Positions 1 through 13,336 of a stretch of 64,000 nucleotides of DNA are shown here, piece by piece. This DNA comes from Bathymodiolus brooksi (Eukaryota > Mollusca > Bivalvia > Mytilida > Modiolidae), in assembly GCA_963680875.1 (NCBI GenBank), contig OY804579.1, positions 32,783,804 to 32,847,803 on the forward strand, given 5' to 3'. Position 1 is the stretch's first letter; each line of letters begins with the position of its first letter. A program made the position numbers and the translations under genes. The notes beneath the pieces were generated by a model, which did not search any database, was not told where the DNA came from, and saw only the letters and a program-made list of their open reading frames with translations.

Positions 1-50
1 ATATATTAATCTAAGGCTCATCAGAACTAATATAATCTCTGTACATGGAG
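1..50 (+). repeat. Reference monomer (defines positions 1-50)
   Basis: This first unit matches the consensus and sets the numbering used here: it begins ATATATTAAT and ends CATGGAG. Composition is 35 A/T and 15 G/C with no CpG. It carries an AseI-type ATTAAT site (positions 5-10), a TGTACA palindrome (40-45) and a CATG palindrome (44-47). The A/T-rich parts are 1-10 and 28-36. The two halves share weak similarity: TAATCT occurs at 7-12 and 33-38, each followed by CAT (19-21 and 44-46). This hints that the monomer may descend from a dimer of a roughly 25-bp unit, but the similarity is too short to be sure. Confidence 0.95.
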
Positions 51-58
51 ATATATTA
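28..58. repeat. Imperfect inverted repeat spanning each monomer junction
   Basis: The left arm TAATATAATCTC (monomer 28-39) pairs with the right arm GAGATATATTA (48-50 plus 1-8 of the next unit) with one bulged A. The loop is the 8 nt TGTACATG. The structure recurs in nearly every 50-bp junction of the array. The common A49T variant breaks one stem pair (T38 opposite position 49), and G50A breaks another, so the array is a mixture of stronger and weaker hairpins. The 29-bp units lack the left arm and loop. Whether the structure extrudes in DNA, folds in RNA or binds a dimeric protein is unknown. Confidence 0.85.
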
Positions 59-79
59 ATCTAAGGCTCATCAGAACTA
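51..79 (+). repeat. 29-bp truncated monomer T1
   Basis: Monomer positions 1-29 only; positions 30-50 are missing. The next unit starts at 80. The deleted 21 bp lie between two ATATA direct repeats (positions 30-34 and 1-5 of the next monomer) and contain the left hairpin arm and loop. Confidence 0.95.
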
Positions 80-379
80 ATATATTAATCTAAGGCTCAT
101 CAGAACTAATATAATCTCTGTACATGGAGATATATTAATGTAAGGCTCATCAGAACTAATATAATCTCTGTACATGGAGATATATTAATGTAAGGCTCAT
201 CAGAACTAATATAATCTCTGTACATGGAGATATATTAATCTAAGGCTCATCAGAACTAATATAATCTCTGTACATGGAGATATATTAATCAAAGGCTCAT
301 CAGATCTAATATAATCTCTGTACATGGAGATATATTAATGTAAGGCTCATCAGAACTAATATAATCTCTGTACATGGAA

Positions 380-408
380 ATATATTAATCTAAGGCTCAT
401 CAGAACTA
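380..408 (+). repeat. 29-bp truncated monomer T2
   Basis: Same 21-bp deletion as T1, 329 bp downstream of it (6 full monomers plus 29). The unit just before it carries G50A (GGAAAT). Confidence 0.95.
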
Positions 409-1608
409 ATATATTAATCTAAGGCTCATCAGAACTAATATAATCTCTGTACATGGTGATATATTAATGTAAGGCTCATCAGAACTAATATAATCTCTGT
501 ACATGGAGATATATTAATGTAAGGCTCATCAGAACTAATATAATCTCTTTACATGGAGATATATTAATCTAAGGCTCATCAGAACTAATATAATCTCTGT
601 ACATGGAGATATATTAATCTAAGGCTCATCAGATCTAATATAATCTCTGTACATGGAGATATATTAATGTAAGGCTCATCAGAACTAATATAATCTCTGT
701 ACATGGAAATATATTAATCTAAGGCTCATCAGAACTAATATAATCTCTGTACATGGAGATATATTAATGTAAGGCTCATCAGAACTAATATAATCTCTGT
801 ACATGGAGATATATTAATCTAAGGCTCATCAGAACTAATATAATCTCTGTACATGGTGATATATTAATCTAAGGCTCATCAGAACTAATATAATCTCTGT
901 ACATGGTGATATATTAATCTAAGGCTCATCAGAACTAATATAATCTCTGTACATGGAGATATATTAATCTAAGGCTCATCAGAACTAATATAATCTCTGT
1001 ACATGGAGATATATTAATCTAAGGCTCATCAGAACTAATATAATCTCTGTACATGGAGATATATTAATCTAAGGCTCATCAGAACTAATATAATCTCTGT
1101 ACATGGAGATATATTAATCTAAGGCTCATCAGAACTAATATAATCTCTGTACATGGAGATATATTAATCTAAGGCTCATCAGATCTAATATAATCTCTGT
1201 ACATGGAGATATATTAATGTAAGGCTCATCAGAACTAATATAATCTCTGTACATGGAAATATATTAATCTAAGGCTCATCAGAACTAATATAATCTCTGT
1301 ACATGGAGATATATTAATGTAAGGCTCATCAGAACTAATATAATCTCTGTACATGGAGATATATTAATCTAAGGCTCATCAGAACTAATATAATCTCTGT
1401 ACATGGTGATATATTAATCTAAGGCACATCAGAACTAATATAATCTCTGTACATGGTGATATATTAATGTAAGGCTCATCAGAACTAATATAATCTCTGT
1501 ACATGGTGATATATTAATCTAAGGCTCATCAGAACTAATATAATCTCTGTACATGGTGATATATTAATCTAAGGCTCATCAGAACTAATATAATCTCTGT
1601 ACATGGAA

Positions 1609-1637
1609 ATATATTAATCTAAGGCTCATCAGAACTA
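1609..1637 (+). repeat. 29-bp truncated monomer T3
   Basis: Same junction. It follows T2 after 24 full monomers and is the last truncated unit for 27.5 kb. It is also the left anchor of the alignment with 47126-47154 (T14), from which the two flanks run in parallel. Confidence 0.95.
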
Positions 1638-1987
1638 ATATATTAATCTAAGGCTCATCAGAACTAATATAATCTCTGTACATGGAGATATATTAATGTA
1701 AGGCTCATCAGAACTAATATAATCTCTGTACATGGTGATATATTAATGTAAGGCTCATCAGAACTAATATAATCTCTGTACATGGAGATATATTAATGTA
1801 AGGCTCATCAGAACTAATATAATCTCTGTACATGGAGATATATTAATCTAAGGCTCATCAGAACTAATATAATCTCTGTACATGGAGATATATTAATCTA
1901 AGGCTCATCAGATCTAATATAATCTCTGTACATGGAGATATATTAATGTAAGGCTCATCAGAACTAATATAATCTCTGTACATGGAA
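1609..1987 (+). repeat. Phase-locked module: 29-bp unit, five monomers, AGATCT monomer, GGAAAT monomer
   Basis: After truncated unit T3, the monomer with A26T (AGATCT) starts exactly 250 bp past the truncated unit's end, at 1888, and the next unit (1938-1987) ends in the G50A variant. The same spacing is seen after eight other truncated units: the AGATCT monomers start at 29465, 31602, 32381, 36460, 40239, 45647, 46626 and 47405. Six further AGATCT monomers (280, 609, 1159, 28736, 30973, 44389) keep the GGAAAT partner but not the 250-bp spacing. The module therefore moved as one block. Confidence 0.85.
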
Positions 1988-2387
1988 ATATATTAATCTA
2001 AGGCTCATCAGAACTAATATAATCTCTGTACATGGAGATATATTAATGTAAGGCTCATCAGAACTAATATAATCTCTGTACATGGAGATATATTAATCTA
2101 AGGCTCATCAGAACTAATATAATCTCTGTACATGGTGATATATTAATCTAAGGCTCATCAGAACTAATATAATCTCTGTACATGGTGATATATTAATCTA
2201 AGGCTCATCAGAACTAATATAATCTCTGTACATGGTGATATATTAATCTAAGGCTCATCAGAACTAATATAATCTCTGTACATGGAGATATATTAATCTA
2301 AGGCTCATCAGAACTAATATAATCTCTGTACATGGAGATATATTAATCTAAGGCTCATCAGAACTAATATAATCTCTGTACATGGTG
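1638..2387 (+). repeat. Regular monomers linking the left cluster to the first HORs
   Basis: Fifteen monomers whose order of C11/G11, A49/T49 and G50A variants matches the order at 47155-47904 unit for unit. This is part of the 45.5-kb scale duplication. Confidence 0.75.
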
Positions 2388-3987
2388 GTATATTAATCTA
2401 AGGCTCATCAGAACTAATATAATCTCTGTACATGGTGATATATTAATCTAAGGCTCATCAGAACTAATATAATCTCTGTACATGGTGATATATTAATCTA
2501 AGGCTCATCAGAACTAATATAATCTCTGTACATGGTGATATACTAATCTAAGGCTCATCAGAACTAATATAATCTCTGTACATGGAGATATATTAATCTA
2601 AGGCTCAACAGAACTAATATAATCTCTGTACATGGAGATATATTAATGTAAGGCTCATCAGAACTAATATTATCTCTGTACATGGAGATATATTAATCTA
2701 AGGCTCATCAGAACTAATATAATCTCTGTACATGGTGATATATTAATATAAGGCTCATCAGAACTAATATAATCTCTGTACATGGAGATATATTAATGTA
2801 AGGCTCATCAGAACTAATATAATCTCTGTACATGGAGATATATTAATCTAAGGCTCATCAGAACTAATATAATCTCTGTACATGGAGATATATTAATGTA
2901 AGGCTCATCAGAACTAATATAATCTCTATACATGGAGATATATTAATCTAAGGCTCATCAGAACTAATATAATCTCTGTACATGGTGATATATTAATGTA
3001 AGGCTCATCAGAACTAATATAATCTCTGTACATGGAGATATATTAATGTAAGGCTCATCAGAAATAATATAATCTCTGTACATGGAGATATATTAATCTA
3101 AGGCTCATCAGAACTAATATAATCTCTGTACATGGAGATATATTAATCTAAGGCTCATCAGAACTAATATAATCTCTGTACATGGTGGTATATTAATCTA
3201 AGGCTCATCAGAACTAATATAATCTCTGTACATGGTGATATATTAATCAAAGGCTCATCAGAACTAATACAATCTCTGTACATGGTGATATATTAATCTA
3301 AGGCTCATCAGAACTAATATAATCTCTGTACATGGTGATATACTAATCTAAGGTTCATCAGAACTAATATAATCTCTGTACATGGAGATATATTAATCTA
3401 AGGCTCAACAGAACTAATATAATCTCTGTACATGGAGATATATTAATGTAAGGCTCATCAAAACTAATATAATCTCTGTACATGGAGATATATTAATCTA
3501 AGGCTCATCAGAACTAATATAATCTCTGTACATGGTGATATATTAATATAAGGCTCATCAGAACTAATATAATCTCTGTACATGGAGATATATTAATGTA
3601 AGGCTCATCAGAACTAATATAATCTCTGTACATGGAGATATATTAATCTAAGGCTCATCAGAACTAATATAATCTCTGTACATGGAGATATATTAATGTA
3701 AGGCTCATCAGAACTAATATAATCTCTATACATGGAGATATATTAATCTAAGGCTCATCAGAACTAATATAATCTCTGTACATGGTGATATATTAATGTA
3801 AGGCTCATCAGAACTAATATAATCTCTGTACATGGAGATATATTAATGTAAGGCTCATCAGAACTAATATAATCTCTGTACATGGAGATATATTAATCTA
3901 AGTCTCATCAGAACTAATATAATCTCTGTACATGGAGATATATTAATCTAAGGCTCATCAGAACTAATATAATCTCTGTACATGGTG
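2388..3987 (+). repeat. HOR of 800 bp (16 monomers), two copies
   Basis: Rare variants recur exactly 800 bp apart: GGTGGTA (2381 and 3181), TACTAATC (2541 and 3341), CTCAACAG (near 2604 and 3404), TTAATATAAG (2743 and 3543) and CTCTATAC (2923 and 3723). Copy 1 has a private A-to-T (ATATTATCTC near 2667) and copy 2 has a private GGTTCATC near 3353. A counterpart lies at 47.9-49.1 kb but is 3 monomers shorter. Confidence 0.85.
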
Positions 3988-6037
3988 ATATATTAATGTA
4001 AGGCTCATCAGAACTAATATAATCTCTGTACATGGAGATATATTAATCTAAGGCTCATCAAAACTAATATAATCTCTGTACATGGAAATATATTAATGTA
4101 AGGCTCATCAGAACTAATATAATCTCTGTACATGGAGATATATTAATCTAAGGCTCATCAGAACTAATATAATCTCTGTACATGGAGATATATTAATGTA
4201 AGGCTCATCAGAACTAATATAATATCTATACATGGAGATATATTAATCTAAGGCTCATCAGAACTAATATAAACTCTGTACATGGTGATATATTAATGTA
4301 AGGCTCATCAGAACTAATATAATCTCTGTACATGGAGATATATTAATGTAAGGCTCATCAGAACTAATATAATCTCTGTACGTGGAGATATATTAATGTA
4401 AGGCTCATCAGAACTAATATAATCTCTGTACATGGAGATATATTAATCTAAGGCTCATCAGAACTAATATAATCTCTGTACATGGTGATATATTAATCTA
4501 AGGCTCATCAGAACTAATATAATCTCTGTACATGGTGATATATTAATCTAAGGCTCATCAGAACTAATATAATCTCTTTACATGGTGATATATTAATCTA
4601 AGGCTCATCAGAACTAATATAATCTCTGTACATGGAGACATATTAATCTAAGGCTCATCAGAACTAATATAATCTCTGAACATGGTGATATATTAATGTA
4701 AGGCTCATCAGAACTAATATAATCTCTGTACATGGAGATATATTAATCTAAGGCTCATCAGAACTAATATAATCTCTGTACATGGTGATATATTAATATA
4801 AGGCTCATCAGAACTAATATAATCTCTGTACATGGAGATATATTAATGTAAGGCTCATCAGAACTAATATAATCTCTGTACATGGAGATATATTAATCTA
4901 AGGCTCATCAGAACTAATATAATCTCTGTACATGGAGATATATTAATGTAAGGCTCATCAGAGCTAATATAATCTCTATACATGGAGATATATTAATCTA
5001 AGGCTCATCAGAACTAATATAATCTCTGTACATGGTGATATATTAATGTAAGGCTCATCAGAACTAATATAATCTCTGTACATGGAGATATATTAATGTA
5101 AGGCTCATCAGAACTAATATAATCTCTGTACATGGAGATATATTAATCTAAGTCTCATCAGAACTAATATAATCTCTGTACATGGAGATATATTAATCTA
5201 AGGCTCATCAGAACTAATATAATCTCTGTACATGGTGATATATTAATGTAAGGCTCATCAGAACTAATATAATCTCTGTACATGGAGATATATTAATCTA
5301 AGGCTCATCAAAACTAATATAATCTCTGTACATGGAGATATATTAATGTAAGGCTCATCAGAACTAATATAATCTCTGTACATGGAGATATATTAATCTA
5401 AGGCTCATCAGAACTAATATAATCTCTGTACATGGAGATATATTAATGTAAGGCTCATCAGAACTAATATAATATCTATACATGGAGATATATTAATCTA
5501 AGGCTCATCAGAACTAATATAATCTCTGTACATGGTGATATATTAATGTAAGGCTCATCAGAACTAATATAATCTCTGTACATGGAGATATATTAATGTA
5601 AGGCTCATCAGAACTAATATAATCTCTGTACATGGAGATATATTAATGTAAGGCTCATCAGAACTAATATAATCTCTGTACATGGAGATATATTAATCTA
5701 AGGCTCATCAGAACTAATATAATCTCTGTACATGGTGATATATTAATCTAAGGCTCATCAGAACTAATATAATCTCTGTACATGGTGATATATTAATCTA
5801 AGGCTCATCAGAACTAATATAATCTCTTTACATGGTGATATATTAATCTAAGGCTCATCAGAACTAATATAATCTCTGTACATGGAGACATATTAATCTA
5901 AGGCTCATCAGAACTAATATAATCTCTGTACATGGTGATATATTAATGTAAGGCTCATCAGAACTAATATAATCTCTGTACATGGAGATATATTAATCTA
6001 AGGCTCATCAGAACTAATATAATCTCTGTACATGGAG
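3538..6037 (+). repeat. HOR of 1250 bp (25 monomers), two copies
   Basis: Markers recur 1250 bp apart: TTAATATAAG units (3538, 4788), AAGTCTCATC (3900 and 5150), CATCAAAACT (about 4058 and 5308), AATATCTATA (4221 and 5471), CTCTTTACA (4573 and 5823) and GGAGACAT (near 4635 and 5885). The CTCTTTACA/GGAGACAT pair occurs once more 1250 bp later (7073 and about 7135). Copy limits are approximate because flanking monomers are near-identical. Confidence 0.8.
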
Positions 6038-9000
6038 ATATATTAATCTAAGGCTCATCAGAACTAATAAAACCTCTGTACATGGTGATATATTAATCTA
6101 AGGCTCATCAGAACTAATATAATCTCTGTACATGGTGATATATTAATCTGAGGCTCATCAGAACTAATATAATCTCTGTACATGGTGATATATTAATGTA
6201 AGGCTCATCAGAACTAATATAATCTCTGTACATGGAGATATATTAATCTAAGGCTCATCAGAACTAATATAATCTCTGTACATGGAGATATATTAATGTA
6301 AGGCATATCAGAACTAATATAATCTCTGTTCATGGTGATATATTAATCTAAGGCTCATCAAAACTAATATAATCTCTGTACATGGAGATATATTAATCTA
6401 AGGCTCATCAGAACTAATGTAATCTCTGTACATGGTGATATATTAATCTAAGGCTCATCAAAATTAATATAATCTCTGTACATGGAGATATATTAATGTA
6501 ACGCTCATCAGAATTAATATAATCTCTGTACATGGAGATATATTAATTTAAAGCTCATCAGAACTAATATAATCTCTGTTCATGGAGATATATTAATCTA
6601 AGGCTCATCAGAACTAATATAATCTCTGTACAGGGAGATATATTAATCAAAGGCTCATCAGAACTAATATAAACTCTGTACAGGGAGATATATTAATGTA
6701 AGGCTCATCAGAACTAATATAATCTCTGTACATGGTGATATATTAATCTAAGGTTCATCAGAACTAATATAATCTCTGTACATGGAGATATATTAATCTA
6801 AGGCTCATCAGAACTAATATAATCTCTGTACATGGAGATATATTAATGTAAGGCTCATCAGAACTAATATAATCTCTGTACATGGAGATATATTAATCTA
6901 AGGCTCATCAGAACTAATATAATCTCTGTACATGGAGATATATTAATCTAAGGCTCATCAGAACTAATATAATCTCTGTACATGGTGATATATTAATCTA
7001 AGGCTCATCAGAACTAATATAATCTCTGTACATGGTGATATATTAATCTAAGGCTCATCAGAACTAATATAATCTCTTTACATGGTGATATATTAATCTA
7101 AGGCTCATCAGAACTAATATAATCTCTGTACATGGAGACATATTAATCTAAGGCTCATCAGAACTAATATAATCTCTGTACATGGTGATATATTAATGTA
7201 AGGCTCATCAGAACTAATATAATCTCTGTACATGGAGATATATTAATCTAAGGCTCATCAGAACTAATATAATCTCTGTACATGGTGATATATTAATCTA
7301 AGGCTCATCAGAACTAATATAATCTCTGTACATGGTGATATATTAATATAAGGCTCATCAGAACTAATATAATCTCTGTACATGGAGATATATTAATGTA
7401 AGGCTCATCAGAACTAATATAATCTCTGTACATGGAGATATATTAATCTAAGGCTCATCAGAACTAATATAATCTCTGTACATGGAGATATATTAATGTA
7501 AGGCTCATCAGAACTAATATAATCTCTATACATGGAGATATATTAATCTAAGGCTCATCAGAACTAATATAATCTCTGTACATGGTGATATATTAATGTA
7601 AGGCTCATCAGAACTAATATAATCTCTGTACATGGAGATATATTAATGTAAGGCTCATCAGAACTAATATAATCTCTGTACATGGAGATATATTAATCTA
7701 AGGCTCATCAGAACTAATATAATCTCTGTACATGGAGATATATTAATGTAAGGCTCATCAGAACTAATATAATCTCTATACATGGAGATATATTAATCTA
7801 AGGCTCATCAGAACTAATATAATCTCTGTACATGGTGATATATTAATGTAAGGCTCATCAGAACTAATATAATCTCTGTACATGGAGATATATTAATGTA
7901 AGGCTCATCAGAACTAATATAATCTCTGTACATGGAGATATATTAATCTAAGGCTCATCAGAACTAATATAATCTCTGTACATGGAGATATATTAATCTA
8001 AGGCTCATCAGAACTAATATAATCTCTGTACATGGTGATATATTAATGTAAGGCTCATCAGAACTAATATAATCTCTGTACATGGAGATATATTAATGTA
8101 AGGCTCATCAAAACTAATATAATCTCTGTACATGGAGATATATTAATGTAAGGCTCATCAGAACTAATGTAATCTCTGTACATGGAGATATATTAATCTA
8201 AGGCTCATCAGAACTAATATAATCTCTGTACATGGAGATATATTAATGTAAGGCTCATCAGAACTAATATAATCTCTATACATGGAGATATATTAATCTA
8301 AGGCTCATCAGAACTAATATAATCTCTGTACATGGTGATATATTAATGTAAGGCTCATCAGAACTAATATAATCTCTGTACATGGAGATATATTAATGTA
8401 AGGCTCATCAGAACTAATATAATCTCTGTACATGGAGATATATTAATCTAAGGCTCATCAGAACTAATATAATCTCTGTACATGGAGATATATTAATCTA
8501 AGGCTCATCATAACTAATATAATCTCTGTACATGGTGATATATTAATCTAAGGCTCATCAGAACTAATATAATCTCTGTACATGGTGATATATTAATCTA
8601 AGGCTCATCAGAACTAATATAATCTCTTTACATGGTGATATATTAATCTAAGGCTCATCAAAACTAATATAATCTCTGTACATGGAGACATATTAATCTA
8701 AGGCTCATCAGAACTAATATAATCTCTGTACATGGTGATATATTAATGTAAGGCTCATCAGAACTAATATAATCTCTGTACATGGAGATATATTAATCTA
8801 AGGCTCATCAGAACTAATATAATCTCTGTACATGGAGATATATTAATCTAAGGCTCATCAGAACTAATAAAACCTCTGTACATGGTGATATATTAATCTA
8901 AGGCTCATCAGAACTAATATAATCTCTGTACATGGTGATATATTAATCTGAGGCTCATCAGAACTAATATAATCTCTGTACATGGTGATATATTAATGTA

Positions 9001-11437
9001 AGGCTCATCAGAACTAATATAATCTCTGTACATGGAGATATATTAATCTAAGGCTCATCAGAACTAATATAATCTCTGTACATGGAGATATATTAATGTA
9101 AGGCATATCAGAACTAATATAATCTCTGTTCATGGTGATATATTAATTTAAGGCTCATCAAAACTAATATAATCTCTGTACATGGAGATATATTAATCTA
9201 AGGCTCATCAGAACTAATGTAATCTCTGTACATGGTGATATATTAATCTAAGGCTCATCAAAATTAATATAATCTCTGTACATGGAGATATATTAATGTA
9301 ACGCTCATCAGAATTAATATAATCTCTGTACATGGAGATATATTAATTTAAAGCTCATCAGAACTAATATAATCTCTGTTCATGGAGATATATTAATCTA
9401 AGGCTCATCAGAACTAATATAATCTCTGTACAGGGAGATATATTAATCAAAGGCTCATCAGAACTAATATAAACTCTGTACATGGAGATATATTAATGTA
9501 AGGCTCATCAGAACTAATATAATCTCTGTACATGGTGATATATTAATCTAAGGTTCATCAGAACTAATATAATCTCTGTACATGGAGATATATTAATCTA
9601 AGGCTCATCAGAACTAATATAATCTCTGTACATGGAGATATATTAATGTAAGGCTCATCAGAACTAATATAATCTCTGTACATGGAGATATATTAATCTA
9701 AGGCTCATCAGAACTAATATAATCTCTGTACATGGAGATATATTAATCTAAGGCTCATCAGAACTAATATAATCTCTGTACATGGTGATATATTAATCTA
9801 AGGCTCATCAGAACTAATATAATCTCTGTACATGGTGATATATTAATCTAAGGCTCATCAGAACTAATATAATCTCTTTACATGGTGATATATTAATCTA
9901 AGGCTCATCAGAACTAATATAATCTCTGTACATGGAGACATATTAATCTAAGGCTCATCAGAACTAATATAATCTCTGTACATGGTGATATATTAATGTA
10001 AGGCTCATCAGAACTAATATAATCTCTGTACATGGAGATATATTAATCTAAGGCTCATCAGAACTAATATAATCTCTGTACATGGTGATATATTAATCTA
10101 AGGCTCATCAGAACTAATATAATCTCTGTACATGGTGATATATTAATATAAGGCTCATCAGAACTAATATAATCTCTGTACATGGAGATATATTAATGTA
10201 AGGCTCATCAGAACTAATATAATCTCTGTACATGGAGATATATTAATCTAAGGCTCATCAGAACTAATATAATCTCTGTACATGGAGATATATTAATGTA
10301 AGGCTCATCAGAACTAATATAATCTCTATACATGGAGATATATTAATCTAAGGCTCATCAGAACTAATATAATCTCTGTACATGGTGATATATTAATGTA
10401 AGGCTCATCAGAACTAATATAATCTCTGTACATGGAGATATATTAATGTAAGGCTCATCAGAACTAATATAATCTCTGTACATGGAGATATATTAATCTA
10501 AGGCTCATCAGAACTAATATAATCTCTGTACATGGAGATATATTAATGTAAGGCTCATCAGAACTAATATAATCTCTATACATGGAGATATATTAATCTA
10601 AGGCTCATCAGAACTAATATAATCTCTGTACATGGTGATATATTAATGTAAGGCTCATCAGAACTAATATAATCTCTGTACATGGAGATATATTAATGTA
10701 AGGCTCATCAGAACTAATATAATCTCTGTACATGGAGATATATTAATCTAAGGCTCATCAGAACTAATATAATCTCTGTACATGGAGATATATTAATCTA
10801 TGGCTCATCAGAACTAATATAATCTCTGTACATGGTGATATATTAATGTAAGGCTCATCAGAACTAATATAATCTCTGTACATGGAGATATATTAATGTA
10901 AGGCTCATCAAAACTAATATAATCTCTGTACATGGAGATATATTAATGTAAGGCTCATCAGAACTAATGTAATCTCTGTACATGGAGATATATTAATCTA
11001 AGGCTCATCAGAACTAATATAATCTCTGTACATGGAGATATATTAATGTAAGGCTCATCAGAACTAATATAATCTCTATACATGGAGATATATTAATCTA
11101 AGGCTCATCAGAACTAATATAATCTCTGTACATGGTGATATATTAATGTAAGGCTCATCAGAACTAATATAATCTCTGTACATGGAGATATATTAATGTA
11201 AGGCTCATCAGAACTAATATAATCTCTGTACATGGAGATATATTAATCTAAGGCTCATCAGAACTAATATAATCTCTGTACATGGAGATATATTAATCTA
11301 AGGCTCATCATAACTAATATAATCTCTGTACATGGTGATATATTAATCTAAGGCTCATCAGAACTAATATAATCTCTGTACATGGTGATATATTAATCTA
11401 AGGCTCATCAGAACTAATATAATCTCTTTACATGGTG
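5838..11437 (+). repeat. HOR of 2800 bp (56 monomers), two copies
   Basis: Markers recur 2800 bp apart: GGCATATCAG (6302, 9102), ACAGGGAG (near 6630, 9430), CATAACTAAT (near 8508, 11308), CTCTTTAC (5823, 8623, 11423; also 7073, 9873) and the TTAATATAAG units (7338, 10138). The 2800-bp unit is composite: spacing between CTCTTTAC markers alternates 1250 and 1550. It therefore formed after the 1250-bp unit existed. Boundaries are approximate to a few monomers. Confidence 0.8.
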
Positions 11438-12487
11438 ATATATTAATCTAAGGCTCATCAAAACTAATATAATCTCTGTACATGGAGACATATTAATCTA
11501 AGGCTCATCAGAACTAATATAATCTCTGTACATGGTGATATATTAATGTAAGGCTCATCAGAACTAATATAATCTCTGTACATGGAGATATATTAATCTA
11601 AGGCTCATCAGAACTAATATAATCTCTGTACATGGAGATATATTAATCTAAGGCTCATCAGAACTAATAAAACCTCTGTACATGGTGATATATTAATCTA
11701 AGGCTCATCAGAACTAATATAATCTTTGTACATGGTGATATATTAATCTGAGGCTCATCAGAACTAATATAATCTCTGTACAAGGTGATATATTAATGTA
11801 AGGCTCATCAGAACTAATATAATCTCTGTACATGGAGATATATTAATGTAAGGCTCATCAGAACTAATATAATCTCTGTACATGGAGATATATTAATCTA
11901 AGGCTCATCATAACTAATATAATCTCTGTACATGGTGATATATTAATCTAAGGCTCATCAGAACTAATATAATCTCTGTACATGGTGATATATTAATCTA
12001 AGGCTCATCAGAACTAATATAATCTCTTTACATGGTGATATATTAATCTAAGGCTCATCAGAACTAATATAATCTCTGTACATGGAGACATATTAATCTA
12101 AGGCTCATCAGAACTAATATAATCTCTGTACATGGTGATATATTAATGTAAGGCTCATCAGAACTAATATAATCTCTGTACATGGATATATATTAATCTA
12201 AGGCTCATCAGAACTAATATAATCTCTGTACATGGAGATATATTAATCTAAGGCTCATCAGAACTAATAAAACCTCTGTACATGGTGATATATTAATGTA
12301 AGGCTCATCAGAACTAATATAATCTCTGTACATGGTGATATATTAATCTGAGGCTCATCAGAACTAATATAATCTCTGTACAAGGTGATATATTAATGTA
12401 AGGCTCATCAGAACTAATATAATCTCTGTACATGGAGATATATTAATGTAAGGCTCATCAGAACTAATATAATCTCTGTACATGGAG
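11288..12487 (+). repeat. Local 600-bp tandem duplication (12 monomers)
   Basis: CATAACTAAT (units 11288, 11888), CTCTTTAC (11423, 12023), GGAGACAT (near 11485, 12085) and ACAAGGTG (11780, 12380) each occur twice, 600 bp apart. Copy 1 has a private CTTTGTAC near 11725 and copy 2 a private G50T (GGATATAT near 12184). Confidence 0.8.
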
Positions 12488-12887
12488 ATATATTAATGTA
12501 AGGCATATCAGAACTAATATAATCTCTGTTCATGGTGATATATTAATTTAAGGCTCATCAAAACTAATATAATCTCTGTACATGGAGATATATTAATCTA
12601 AGGCTCATCAGAACTAATGTAATCTCTGTACATGGAGATATATTAATCTAAGGCTCATCAAAATTAATATAATCTCTGTACATGGAGATATATTAATGTA
12701 ACGCTCATCAGAACTAATATAATCTCTGTACATGGAGATATATTAATTTAAAGCTCATCAGAACTAATATAATCTCTGTTCATGGAGATATATTAATCTA
12801 AGGCTCATCAGAACTAATATAATCTCTGTACAGGGAGATATATTAATCAAAGGCTCATCAGAACTAATATAATCTCTGTACAGGGAG

Positions 12888-12937
12888 ATATATTAATGTA
12901 AGGCTCATGAGAATTAATATAATCTCTGTACATGGAG
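12888..12937 (+). repeat. First monomer of the core haplotype (CATGAGAATTAAT)
   Basis: Two linked changes, C22G and C27T, define this unit. It recurs in units near 14687, 16337, 18136, 19336, 20436, 20936, 22136, 23136, 24336, 25336, 26586, 28336, 34031, 35581, 38110, 39810, 41889 and 43839. I saw none before 12.9 kb or after 43.9 kb. It therefore marks the central subfamily of the array. Confidence 0.8.
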
Positions 12938-13287
12938 ATATATTAATCTAAGGCTCATCAGAACTAATATAATCTATGTACATGGTGATATATTAATCTA
13001 AGGGTCATCAGAACTAATATAATCTCTGTACATGGTGATATATTAATCTAAGGCTCATCAGAACTAATATAATCTCTGTACATGGTGATATATTAATCTA
13101 AGGCTCATCAGAACTAATATAATCTCTGTACATGGAGATATATTAATCTAAGGCTCATCAGAACTAATGTAATCTCTGTACATGGAGATATATTAATCTA
13201 AGGCTCATCAGAACTAATATAATCTCTGTACATGGTGATATATTAATGTAAGGCTCATCAGAACTAATATAATCTCTGTACATGGAG

Positions 13288-13336
13288 ATATATTAATCTA
13301 AAGCTCATCAAACTAATATAATCTCTGTACATGGAG
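13288..13336 (+). repeat. 49-bp monomer (1-bp deletion)
   Basis: CATCAAACT replaces CATCAGAACT. A full-length relative with G24A (CATCAAAACT, also G15A) lies at 13887, so the loss looks like contraction of the A4 run made by G24A. Confidence 0.9.

Larger units (their letters stand above)
1..1637 (+). repeat. Left truncated-monomer cluster
   Basis: This segment holds three 29-bp units (51, 380, 1609) and three monomers with A26T, which creates AGATCT (units starting 280, 609, 1159). Each AGATCT unit is followed one unit later by a G50A unit (GGAAAT). The same marker pair appears in the clusters at 28.7-32.1 kb and 44.4-47.2 kb, so this is probably the end of another copy of that cluster, cut by the window start. 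Confidence 0.8.

Noticed and set aside
28..47. Bacterial -10 promoter (TATAAT at positions 31-36) or eukaryotic TATA box
   Set aside because: Such A/T-rich hexamers are expected in a 70% A/T monomer. No -35 element, start site or downstream gene exists.
1..50. Hammerhead ribozyme on the minus strand (CTGATGAG, opposite positions 17-24)
   Set aside because: It matches the 5' conserved core box, but there is no closing stem II followed by a GAAA box in the monomer, and no cleavage-site context is evident. The match is probably chance.
1..50. Steroid-receptor-like half sites (AGAAC, TGTACA)
   Set aside because: The spacing and orientation do not form a known response element; short matches carry no weight in a repeated monomer.
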